Part shown: in pieces, positions 9,001 through 15,980 of the stretch
Layout: each line of letters begins with the position of its first letter
Numbering within the stretch: position 1 is the first letter of the stretch
DNA from: Caballeronia sp. INDeC2
Lineage (GTDB): Bacteria; Pseudomonadota; Gammaproteobacteria; Burkholderiales; Burkholderiaceae
Assembly (NCBI RefSeq): GCF_023631325.1
Contig: NZ_JALQDG010000051.1
Coordinates: 1-64,000, forward strand
Direction of reading: 5' to 3'
Length of the DNA stretch: 64,000 nt
Made by a program: the position numbers and the translations under genes
The notes under the pieces: generated by a model
Seen by the model: the letters and a program-made list of their open reading frames with translations, nothing else
Told to the model about the DNA's origin: nothing
Database searches by the model: none

Positions 9001-10857
9001 ATCGGGCAAGGCAGCGCGCAAGCGCTCGACGCGACGCCGGTGCATGAACGCATCGCGGCCATCGCGCGGATATACCCCGACGCCTGCGCACTGGTGGCGG
9101 GCGCGGAATCGATCAGCTACGGCGAACTCGAAGCTCGCGCGAATCGCGTCGCGCATGCGCTGCACGCGCATGACGCCGGTGCGGAATCGCGCGTCGGCAT
9201 CGCGCTCGCCCGTTCCATCGACATGATCGTCGCGCTGCTCGGCGTGTTGAAGTCCGGCGCCGCCTATGTGCCGCTCGATCCTTCGTATCCGGCCGACCGG
9301 CTGGCCTACATGGTGCGCGATAGCGGCGTGCGCATCGTGCTGACATCAGCGTCAGCGATGGCGACAGGGGCGGCGTCGCTCGACGGGCTCATCGCGCTCG
9401 ATGTCGCGCGCTGCGGCGAGCGCTTTCCCGACGCGGCTCCCGCCATCGCCGTGAACGGGACGCAGCTCGCGTACGTCATCTACACGTCGGGATCGACCGG
9501 CGAGCCGAAGGGCGTCGAGATATCGCACGCGGCGCTCGCGCAGCACACGCAGGCCGCGACGAAGCTGTCGCGCATACAGTGCGACGACCGCGTGCTGCAG
9601 TTCTCGACCTTCAGCTTCGACGCGTTCGTCGATCAGCTTTTCCCCGCGCTGTGCGCGGGCGCGGCAGTCGTGCTGCGCGACGACGCATTGTGGGACAGCG
9701 CGCGCTTTCTGCGCGAGGTCGAGGCCCATCGCATCACGATCGCCGATCTCACGACCGCGTATTGGAGCACGCTCGCGCTCGATTTCGCGAACGACGCGCG
9801 CGCACGCGATGCGCTGGCGACGCTGCGACGCGTTCAGGTGGGCGGTGAAGCGATGTACGGCGACGGCGTGCGCGCATGGAAGGCGGCGGGGCTCGGGCAC
9901 ATCGAACTGGTCAACATGTACGGCCCGAGCGAAGCCACCGTCACCGCGATTGCATTCGATTGCGCGCCGTATCTGCGCGAGATCGCCGATGCGCCTGCAC
10001 GCATACCGATCGGCACGCCGCTCGACGGCCGCCGCGTCGCCGTGCTCGATGCAGGACTCGCACCGGTACCTGTCGGCGTCGCGGGCGAGCTTCACATCGG
10101 CGGCGAATTGCTCGCGCGCGGCTATTGCGGCAGACCCGCGACGACCGCCGAGCGCTTTATTCCCGATCCCTTCTCGGCGTGTGGCGGCCGGCTGTATCGG
10201 ACGGGCGACATCGTGCGCTGGAACGCGCGCGGCGAGCTCGACTATCTCGGACGCGTCGATCATCAGGTCAAGGTACGCGGCTATCGCGTGGAGCCGGGCG
10301 AAATCGAGGCGCATCTGCTGCGCATGCCCGACGTTCAGGAAGCCGTGGTGGTCGCGCATGCGACGGCGGGCATGACGCGGCTCGCCGCCTTCGTCAAGGC
10401 CGATGCCAGCGCGACCGATCTGCGCGCGCGTCTCGCGGCCGAGCTGCCCGATTACATGGTGCCCGCGACGCTCACGGTGCTTGACGCGATGCCGTTGAAT
10501 CCCGCCGGCAAGATCGATCGGCAGCGCCTGCCGCTCGACGAGGCGCACGACGACGAACGCCCGTTCGAGCCGCCGGCAGGCGAATTCGAGCAGGCGCTCG
10601 CGCAGGCTTTGAGTGATGTTCTGCACGCGCCGCGCGTAGGTCGTCACGACACGTTCTTCACGCTGGGTGGCGATTCGCTTGCCGCAATGCAGGTGCAGGC
10701 CGCGCTTCGTCGTAGAGGCATCGAAGCGCCCTTGCCCGTGCTGATGAGCAATCGCCCGCTGCATGACGTGGCGAGGACGCTGCAGGACGCGCAAGGCACG
10801 AACGATCGGAATGCAGCTGATGCGGCCTCGATGCTCGACTTGATTTCGGCGCTTTGA
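3052..10857 (+). CDS. Non-ribosomal peptide synthetase, C-A-T-E-C-A-T (siderophore)
   Basis: A 2601-residue bimodular NRPS. Module 1 has C (HHIVSDG at residues 177-183), A (serine-like code as in the preceding gene), a carrier domain (Ser1031 in LGGDSI) and an epimerisation domain (HHLAVDG at 1209-1215, then EGHGRQ, SRTVGWFTS and FNYLGQFG signatures). Module 2 has a C domain that looks DCL-type (PLAPMQTGIVFHS, HHALLDG at 1671), a second A domain and a carrier domain (Ser2542 in LGGDSL). The second A domain reads D A D D Q G M V T; the two acidic pocket residues would suit a basic substrate such as an ornithine derivative, but this is not a code I can assign. Module 1 should therefore deliver D-Ser. 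The protein ends just after the carrier domain, with no thioesterase, so release needs another route. The ATG at 3052 was chosen because the Lys/Arg-rich N-terminal linker is typical for a subunit that follows another NRPS. Confidence 0.96.
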   Translation: MDKDKATRIARRFIELPQDKRRLFWQKMVEEGVTPAQLPILARERAAPDALPVSFAQQRQWFLWQLSPESSAYHVAGGLRLRGPVDRAALRASFEAIVARHETLRTRFVADVSGRVEQWVDSQSGLDWREATISDAEVDAAARAFAAEPFDLREGPLLRIALFSASEDDHLLALAMHHIVSDGWSMQVLLDELVSHYRAQTLGEASKLAALPVQYADYAAWQRDWLDAGERDRQLSYWRATLGDEHPVLALPTDAPRPAQAAYHAGRYRVSVPAALAEAVRVRAQQSAMTPFMVLLAAFHALLYRYTGQQTVRAGVPVANRHRVETEGLIGFFVNTQVLQSRIDAATSTETLLAQVREATLGAQAHQDLPFDALIDALRPERSLAHTPLFQVMFNHQRRDWRVLQRLPSLEIEPYALPAQMAQFELLLDTREESDGSMSLELSYARELFEADTIARMAEHYQAMLRAVVQGTQPVSAVPLLGDAERDEIEGWSRNAQRYEHAEPVFRGFERHAASYPDDIALVFGDTPVSYGELNARANALAHSLIAQGVSVESKVGIAAERSIELVVALFAIAKAGAAYVPLDPSYPADRLEAMQQDGGIQLALCQSGITLPEVEGVRHVTLDASHEDARNPGVRLHGANLAYVIFTSGSTGRPKGVGNRHDALFNRLTWMQQAYPLQRGETVLQKTPFSFDVSVWEFFWPLMVGARLAIAAPGAHRDPLQLADTIVRHEVSTLHFVPSMLQAFIDSEHAARCTLRQIICSGEALPDELQRKVFERLPSVELHNLYGPTEAAIDVTAWRCREEGKAVPIGAPIAHTQTWVLDERMEPVPRGVAGELYLGGAGLARGYLGRPGLTAERFVADPFAREPGARLYRTGDLVRWRADGVLDYLGRLDHQVKLRGLRIELGEIEARLAQLEHVREAVVIAREGKLIAYVTSDASFDVQHAKAQLATTLPDYMVPWRIVVLEALPLNANGKVDRKTLPAPSAEVDEAQWEAPQGALETQLAAIWSELLGVERIGRNDNFFELGGDSILGLQIVARARQAGWMLSARQVFEHQTVAQLAAVASELPQEQTQQTDDTDGPFALLPIQSWFFDQSMPSRQHWNQSVLLERAAKPDLAHLEAALRALVVHHDSLRLRFEHTRAGTWLQRHTESESVSILCIADAVRKRDIERLCDEAQRSLDLEEGPLIRAVVMSIDDGTWRLFVVIHHLAVDGVSWRILLDDLQLACAQLAAGRAIALPPRTTSYRAFARTVQAAARWPSFAAQLDYWRDVTGVPATLPRAGNDAPASVRATATLDRDMTRRLQQDAHAAYRTQINDLLLAATARVLCRFAAVDALRIDLEGHGRQAHLGDADLSRTVGWFTSLYPVVLRTAADPASTIKRVKETLRAVPDAGLGFGMLKYLGDDAQRAALGDAGNSDVVFNYLGQFGGALSAESQWRRACEQTGASQSEQAVPAHALEILAQVMDGELSMTLLHREGNRYDAATLERLARDFETELHALIAHCTSGARGITSSDVPLAALDQATLDALPLDPANIADVYPLAPMQTGIVFHSLLGAQAHAYVNQLRVDIDGLVCARFLAAWETVVARHDALRTGFIQLDDAPRQWVARAASLPVIEEDWRGREALEAALDALAHAQLAQGFDIVRPPLMRIALVRTGERRHHLVWTFHHALLDGWSMAQVLADVLRLYEGASVDAKPRRYRDFIAWLQARDAARAEADGWWHTLLAPLEGPTHLAASLPRPPASADASFGDLPLTLDAARTARLTRFAMRQRVTLNTLVQAAWLMLLQRYTGARTVSFGATVAGRPEALEGVEKMVGLFINTVPVVASPEPNVSVAQWLDAIQRQSLASREHEHVALYEIQRLARLEGGQALFDTILVFENYPLDDALRGAAHGGLAFSGIRAREQTSYPLTVSITQRAGTSDAGLRIDFSFAHDAFDEASIAGIARHLSNLLDALAFDPSRALADVPMLHASELTQLQRIGQGSAQALDATPVHERIAAIARIYPDACALVAGAESISYGELEARANRVAHALHAHDAGAESRVGIALARSIDMIVALLGVLKSGAAYVPLDPSYPADRLAYMVRDSGVRIVLTSASAMATGAASLDGLIALDVARCGERFPDAAPAIAVNGTQLAYVIYTSGSTGEPKGVEISHAALAQHTQAATKLSRIQCDDRVLQFSTFSFDAFVDQLFPALCAGAAVVLRDDALWDSARFLREVEAHRITIADLTTAYWSTLALDFANDARARDALATLRRVQVGGEAMYGDGVRAWKAAGLGHIELVNMYGPSEATVTAIAFDCAPYLREIADAPARIPIGTPLDGRRVAVLDAGLAPVPVGVAGELHIGGELLARGYCGRPATTAERFIPDPFSACGGRLYRTGDIVRWNARGELDYLGRVDHQVKVRGYRVEPGEIEAHLLRMPDVQEAVVVAHATAGMTRLAAFVKADASATDLRARLAAELPDYMVPATLTVLDAMPLNPAGKIDRQRLPLDEAHDDERPFEPPAGEFEQALAQALSDVLHAPRVGRHDTFFTLGGDSLAAMQVQAALRRRGIEAPLPVLMSNRPLHDVARTLQDAQGTNDRNAADAASMLDLISAL
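3283..6138 (+). repeat. Direct repeat copy 2 (C-A-T module duplication)
   Basis: This is the second copy of the 2.86 kb module, within the next NRPS gene. It covers most of the condensation domain, the whole adenylation domain and the start of the carrier domain. The near absence of silent substitutions implies very recent duplication, ongoing gene conversion or an assembly artefact. Confidence 0.95.
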
Positions 10858-10886
10858 GCGAAGTCATGAAGCAACAGATTCCTCGA

Positions 10887-10905
10887 TTAAATGCGAATCA
10901 TTTGC
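10887..10905. promoter_or_regulatory. Candidate Fur box upstream of the first TonB receptor
   Basis: The 19 bases here match the Fur consensus at 12 of 19 positions. They contain the perfect inverted arms AAATG and CATTT around a 5-bp centre. The site lies in the only sizeable gap of the plus-strand siderophore locus, about 135 bp before the receptor start, and a TATAGT -10-like sequence follows about 20 bp later. Function is inferred from sequence and context only. Confidence 0.45.
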
Positions 10906-11039
10906 AAGTAAGGGCGCTCCTCGGTTATAGTCGCCGCGGGTGTTTTCCGAGCATTTCTATCCGTTTTCGCGGCACGTTAGCTTCCATTGAGGCCGCGATG
11001 ACTTCATTAATGTAAGTTATTTGAAAAGAAAGGCTGGGC

Positions 11040-13301
11040 ATGAAAGCGCGCAGGCATAAGAACGTCATGGCAAGAGGAGAGCGGGCCAATCAGGCGCACA
11101 TCGCGCGAGGCTTGCGCAAGCGCAATATCACAATCGCCGCGCTCGTCCTGTTTGGCGGCGCCGCGCATGCGCAGAGCGCGGGTTCTGGCATCGATCCGGC
11201 AGCGCCTCAGACCGCGCAGCCCTCGAATCCTGGCGGTGCGAATCAGCAACTCAATCCGGTGATCGTCACGGGCGAGCGCGAGAACGAAACCGCGACGAGT
11301 CCCGTCGATGGCTACGTGGCGAGGCGCAGCGGCACGGGCACGAAGACCGATACGCCAATCGTCGAGACGCCGCAGTCGATATCGGTCATCACCGCGGACC
11401 AGATCCAGGCGCAAGCCGCGCAAACGGTGGGCGAAGCGCTGCGCTACACGCCCGGCGTGGTCGGCGAGCAGTTCGGCGGCCTGGACACAACGGTCGACTA
11501 CTACACCGTGCGCGGCTTCCAGCAGACGATGCCTTTCGTCGACGGCCTTTCGACCCAGACTTTCTTCACTGTGCTCTCGCCGACCTACAACACGTACGGT
11601 CTCGAACGCATCGACGTGTTGCGCGGGCCTGCGTCCGTGCTGTACGGTCAGAACATTCCGGGCGGTATGGTGAACCTCGTCAGCAAGCGGCCGACCGCCG
11701 ATCCGCTGCATGAAGCGTCCATCGAAGTGGGCAGCCGCGGGCTCATCGGCGGGCGCGTCGATCTATCCGGTCCAGTGAACAAGGACGGCACGCTGCTTTA
11801 TCGCTTCACCGCCGATTCGAGCAGCGAAAGCACCCAGACCGCTTTCGTGCAGGACAAGCACATTTTCGTGGCGCCCGCGCTGACGTGGAAACCGAACGCC
11901 GACACGACCTTCACGCTGCTCTCGCACTTCAGCTATCGCGACACCGGGCGTCAGAACGTCGACTTGCCTGCCATCGGCACGCTGTACGGCAGTCCGTTCG
12001 GACGCATCGGCACGGGCACGTTCCTCGGCGAACCGCAGTTCAACGAATATCGCCGCACGGACGAGGCGATCGGCTACGAACTGGAACATCGCTTCAGCGA
12101 TATCCTCACCGTGCGCCAGAATCTGCGTTACTCGCATACCCACCTCAACCAGAAGATCGTCGGCGATGCCGGCCTCGAAGACGATCTGCAGACGCTCGAC
12201 CGCTATGCGTACGCGGCACGTGCCAGCTCCAACGTCTTCTCCGTCGACAACCAGGCGCAGTTCAAGTTCGGCACGGGGCCGGTCGAGCATACGGTGCTCG
12301 TAGGTCTCGACTACACGCGCTCGCTGGATAGCTGGGACGAGCTCGATGCGCTCGAAGTGCCGTCGATCAACGCCTACGCACCGGTGTATAGCGGCGCGAG
12401 CAGCATCGTGTTGCCGGATGCGCCGGACTTCAGCGTGCACGACACGCTAAATCAGGTCGGCCTTTATGCACAGGATCAGATCCGCTTCGGCAAGCTCGTG
12501 GCGACCCTCGGCGTGCGGCAGGACTGGACCAGCACGAAGCAGTACGACAACGTCGCCGGGACGAACACGCAGGACAACGACGCGAACCGCTTCACGTACC
12601 GCGCGGGTCTCGTCTATCTGTTCGACAGCGGCTTCGCGCCCTATGTGAACTACGCGACTTCGTTCCAGCCGGGCTTGGGCACGACCTTCGACGGTTCGGC
12701 GCTCAAGCCGACGACGGGGCAGAGCGTCGAAGTGGGCGTCAAGTTCCAGCCGAAGAACCAGAAGAGCTTCGCGATGCTGTCGCTGTACAACATCAAGCAG
12801 AAGAATGTCGTCGAGCCGGACTTCGATCACCCGGACGGCAACTTCGTCGTGCAAACGGGCGGCGTGCGCGTGCGCGGCGTCGAATTGTCGGGCGTCGCGG
12901 ACCTCGGCAGCGGTCTTTCGCTCACCGCCGCCTATACGTACATGGACGGCAAGATCACCGACAGCGATCAGGGCTACGCGGGCAATCGTGCGGCGAACGT
13001 GCCGCACAACATGGCAAGCCTCTGGCTCGACAAGACCTTGCAGACGGGGCCGCTCAAAGGGCTTGGCTTCGGCGGCGGCATTCGTTATATCGGCTCGCAG
13101 TTCGGCGATCAGGCGAATACGCTGAAGCTCGCTTCGACCACGCTCGTCGATGCCGCGCTGCATTACGACATTCCGCACTGGCGTTTCTCGGTCAATGCGC
13201 AGAACCTGTTCGATCGTATCTATGTGAACTGTCAGAGTGATACGTACTGCAGCTATGGCCTGCGCCGCAGCGTGATCGGACGCGCGACGTATCAGTGGTA
13301 A
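11040..13301 (+). CDS. TonB-dependent ferric-siderophore receptor
   Basis: A 753-residue outer-membrane receptor. It has a basic N-terminus and a hydrophobic signal segment ending in an AHA-type cleavage site around residue 43. A plug domain follows (PQSISVITADQI, then a VLRGPASVLYGQN-like motif), then a 22-strand-type barrel ending in an aromatic residue (ATYQW), as is usual for BAM recognition. Length and plug motifs match the FhuA/FhuE/FoxA siderophore-receptor group. The ATG at 11040 has an AAAGG ribosome site 7-8 bp upstream; a second ATG at 11067 is possible. It stands between the NRPS genes and the exporter, so it is probably the cognate receptor of the peptide made by this cluster. 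The ferric ligand itself is inferred. Confidence 0.93.
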   Translation: MKARRHKNVMARGERANQAHIARGLRKRNITIAALVLFGGAAHAQSAGSGIDPAAPQTAQPSNPGGANQQLNPVIVTGERENETATSPVDGYVARRSGTGTKTDTPIVETPQSISVITADQIQAQAAQTVGEALRYTPGVVGEQFGGLDTTVDYYTVRGFQQTMPFVDGLSTQTFFTVLSPTYNTYGLERIDVLRGPASVLYGQNIPGGMVNLVSKRPTADPLHEASIEVGSRGLIGGRVDLSGPVNKDGTLLYRFTADSSSESTQTAFVQDKHIFVAPALTWKPNADTTFTLLSHFSYRDTGRQNVDLPAIGTLYGSPFGRIGTGTFLGEPQFNEYRRTDEAIGYELEHRFSDILTVRQNLRYSHTHLNQKIVGDAGLEDDLQTLDRYAYAARASSNVFSVDNQAQFKFGTGPVEHTVLVGLDYTRSLDSWDELDALEVPSINAYAPVYSGASSIVLPDAPDFSVHDTLNQVGLYAQDQIRFGKLVATLGVRQDWTSTKQYDNVAGTNTQDNDANRFTYRAGLVYLFDSGFAPYVNYATSFQPGLGTTFDGSALKPTTGQSVEVGVKFQPKNQKSFAMLSLYNIKQKNVVEPDFDHPDGNFVVQTGGVRVRGVELSGVADLGSGLSLTAAYTYMDGKITDSDQGYAGNRAANVPHNMASLWLDKTLQTGPLKGLGFGGGIRYIGSQFGDQANTLKLASTTLVDAALHYDIPHWRFSVNAQNLFDRIYVNCQSDTYCSYGLRRSVIGRATYQW

Positions 13302-13382
13302 TCTGCGTGCTTCGCGCATGGCAGCCTCGCAGTTGAATACTCGAGGCCGGCGCAGGTTGCCGGCATCAGAAGGAGAGCATGG

Positions 13383-15050
13383 ATGTCGCTAATCTGGTAT
13401 TTGATCCGCAATTCGCGCTCGACCCTGCTTGTCGCGATGGTCACGAGCGTCATCAGCGGCCTCGCAAGCGCGGGGCTCGTCGCGCTCATCAATCAGGCGC
13501 TCGGCGCGTCGCGCGAGACGCTCGGCGAGCTCGGTCTGAAGTTCCTGGCGCTCAGCGTTCTGGTGCTCGTCACGCGAGCGGTGTCGTCGACACTCTTCAT
13601 GAAGCTCGGCCAGAACGCCAAGGCGACGCTGCGCATGGGCACGATCCGGCGCATCGGCGCGGCGTCGTTTCAGCATCTGGAGAAGCAGGGCGCGGCCCGC
13701 GCGTTGTCGGTGCTGACCGCCGATCTCGACTCCATCGTCGTGTTTTTCGTGAGCCTGCCGAATCTCGCGATGCAGGGCGCGGTCATCGCGGGTTGCCTGA
13801 TGTATCTCGGCTACCTGTCGTGGCAGATCCTGCTGTTCGCGCTCGTCACGATCTTTCTCGGTTCGCTGGGCTTTCATCTTGCGAACACGCGCGCGGAGTT
13901 CCATTTGCGCGCCTCGCGCCGCCGTGAAGACGACCTCGTCAAGTATTTCCGCGCGCTCTTCGACGGCGCGAAGGAACTGAAGCTGCATCGTCAACGCAAG
14001 GAAGCGTTCATCGACGACACGCTCGCGACCAATGTCGAAGCCGTGCGCGTGCAGAGAACGCGGGGCTACGTGCTGTATGCGGCCGCAGCAAGCTGGGGCA
14101 GCTTCATCTTTTTCGCGTTCATCGGCTGCGTGCTGTTTCTGCTCACGCGCTTTTATCCGGTGCAGGGGCCGGTGATGTCCGGCTACGCGATGATCTTCCT
14201 CTACATGATCATGCCGATCGAAGGGCTGCTCTCCGCGTTGCCGAGCATCAGCTCGGCGAAGGTTGCGATCGAGCGCATCAATGCGATCAACGCCGACCTG
14301 CCGCCCGAAAATACCCTGCCCGCCAGCGAAGCCACCGCGTTCGACAGCGTCGTGCTGGAAGGCGTCACGCATCGCTATTACCGCGAGCGCGAGGATGAAG
14401 TGTTCACGCTCGGGCCGATCGATCTTTCCTTCGTGCCGGGCGAACTGGTCTTTCTGATCGGCGGCAACGGCAGCGGCAAGACCACGCTCGCGAAGATGCT
14501 CGTCGGTCTCTATGCGCCCGAGGGGGGCCGCATTCTGCTCAACGGCAAGCCCGTCGGCGAAGCGGAGCGCGATATCTACCGGCAGCATTTCTCGGTTGTC
14601 TTCAGCGACTTCTATCTATTCGAAGCGCTGCATGGGCTGAAGCTCGACGGCCTCGACGCGCGTGCGCATGCGTTGCTCGAAGCGCTGCATCTGGATCACA
14701 AGGTGAAGATCGAGAAGGGCGTGTTCTCGACCACCGATCTCTCGCAAGGGCAGAGAAAGCGTCTTGCGCTCCTCGTCACCTATCTGGAGGACCGCCCGTT
14801 CTATGTGTTCGACGAATGGGCCGCCGATCAGGACCCGGTCTTCAAGGATGTGTTTTATCGCCGGCTGCTGCCGGATCTGAAGGCGCAGGGCAAGACGGTG
14901 CTCGTCATTTCGCACGACGACCGCTACTTCCATCTTGCCGACCGCTATATGAAGCTCGATTACGGTCAGCTCGTCGAGGAAGGGCGCGGTGAGCAGTTCG
15001 CCCATGAGCACGGTGCGGGTCACGCGCGGGAACGCGTTTCGCTGGGATAA
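13383..15050 (+). CDS. Cyclic-peptide/siderophore ABC exporter (PvdE/SyrD type)
   Basis: A 555-residue half-transporter with membrane helices over roughly residues 1-310 and an ATPase domain at the C-terminus. The Walker A motif GGNGSGKTT is at about 360, the signature is LSQGQRKRLALL at about 454, and Walker B is YVFDEW. The Asp-Glu-Trp end and the LSQGQ signature match the PvdE/SyrD family, which moves peptide siderophores or their precursors across the inner membrane. The ATG at 13383 is preceded by an AGGAGAG ribosome site. It follows the receptor by about 80 bp and precedes the binding-protein gene by 9 bp. A fragment of a paralogous exporter is preserved on the minus strand at 28181-28710. 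Confidence 0.92.
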   Translation: MSLIWYLIRNSRSTLLVAMVTSVISGLASAGLVALINQALGASRETLGELGLKFLALSVLVLVTRAVSSTLFMKLGQNAKATLRMGTIRRIGAASFQHLEKQGAARALSVLTADLDSIVVFFVSLPNLAMQGAVIAGCLMYLGYLSWQILLFALVTIFLGSLGFHLANTRAEFHLRASRRREDDLVKYFRALFDGAKELKLHRQRKEAFIDDTLATNVEAVRVQRTRGYVLYAAAASWGSFIFFAFIGCVLFLLTRFYPVQGPVMSGYAMIFLYMIMPIEGLLSALPSISSAKVAIERINAINADLPPENTLPASEATAFDSVVLEGVTHRYYREREDEVFTLGPIDLSFVPGELVFLIGGNGSGKTTLAKMLVGLYAPEGGRILLNGKPVGEAERDIYRQHFSVVFSDFYLFEALHGLKLDGLDARAHALLEALHLDHKVKIEKGVFSTTDLSQGQRKRLALLVTYLEDRPFYVFDEWAADQDPVFKDVFYRRLLPDLKAQGKTVLVISHDDRYFHLADRYMKLDYGQLVEEGRGEQFAHEHGAGHARERVSLG

Positions 15051-15059
15051 CACCGCGCA

Positions 15060-15980
15060 GTGAAGACTTGTCATTCCCCGCAGAACCCGCGACGTCGCCG
15101 CGTGTTGGGCGCGCTCGCGTGTCTGCCGTTGGCAACGCGTGCGCACGCGGGTGCGCCGTCGCGCGTCGCATCGCTGAGCTGGGCGGGCGCGCAGATTCTC
15201 GCGTCCATCGGCGCGTCCCCGATCGCGCTCACCGAGCTCGACAGCTATCCGGAAGTCGGCGCGCTGCCACCGATGCCGCCGGGCGTGATCGAACTCGGAT
15301 CGCACAGCGAGCCGAATCTCGAACTGCTCGCGCAGCTCAAGCCGGATCTCATCGTGCTCGATCAAGACCAGTCGAATGTCGAAGCGCAACTGCAACGCAT
15401 CGCGCCGACATTCACGATCGATATCTACGATGCGCAGCGCGGCAAGCCGCTCGCGCGCGCGGTCGAGGAAACCGCACGGCTCGCTGCGCGCCTTGATCGG
15501 CTGGCACAAGCGCGCGCCTATCTCGATGAGGTCGACCGGCATCTCGCCACGCGCGCCGCGACGATTGCGACGCTCGACGTGCCGCCTGTGCTCGTCGTCG
15601 ATCTCTACGACGACGGCCGCCGCTTTTTCGTTTATGGACCCAACAGCATGATTCACGACGTCATGACGCGGCTGAAGATCGCCAACGCGTGGCGCGGCGA
15701 CACCGACGCCGGCTGGGTGCTGCTCACCGTCGAGGATCTCGCTCCGATGGCCGATGCGCAGATGTTCTACATCAGCCACGGCGCGCGAGACCGGATCGCG
15801 CTCTCGAACCTGGTGCGCAGCCCGCTATGGCGCAGCTTGCCCTTCATCGCGCAGGGGCGCTTCCACCCGCTGCCGGGCTTTTTCACCTACGGCGCGGCCT
15901 CGTGCGCGATCCAGTGCGCCGATGGCCTCACGCAGGGGCTTGTCGCGACAACGCACAGCGGGAGCGGCGCACGTGGCTGA
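15060..15980 (+). CDS. FhuD-type periplasmic iron-siderophore binding protein
   Basis: A 306-residue protein starting with GTG at 15060. The N-terminus carries a run of arginines (RRRRVLGAL) before a short hydrophobic stretch ending AHA, compatible with Tat or Sec export. The body has the periplasmic-binding-protein layout of FhuD/FepB-like proteins: an early SLSWAGAQILASIG segment, a central LKPDLIVLDQ segment and a long helix before the C-terminal lobe. It should hand ferric siderophore to the permease encoded immediately downstream, whose probable start overlaps this stop by 8 bp. Substrate identity is inferred from the NRPS context. Confidence 0.9.
   Translation: MKTCHSPQNPRRRRVLGALACLPLATRAHAGAPSRVASLSWAGAQILASIGASPIALTELDSYPEVGALPPMPPGVIELGSHSEPNLELLAQLKPDLIVLDQDQSNVEAQLQRIAPTFTIDIYDAQRGKPLARAVEETARLAARLDRLAQARAYLDEVDRHLATRAATIATLDVPPVLVVDLYDDGRRFFVYGPNSMIHDVMTRLKIANAWRGDTDAGWVLLTVEDLAPMADAQMFYISHGARDRIALSNLVRSPLWRSLPFIAQGRFHPLPGFFTYGAASCAIQCADGLTQGLVATTHSGSGARG

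Noticed and set aside
7237..9171. Long minus-strand open frame of 644 codons opposite the second NRPS module
   Set aside because: It lies entirely antisense to well-supported E, C and A domains and encodes Arg-rich sequence typical of reversed high-GC coding DNA.
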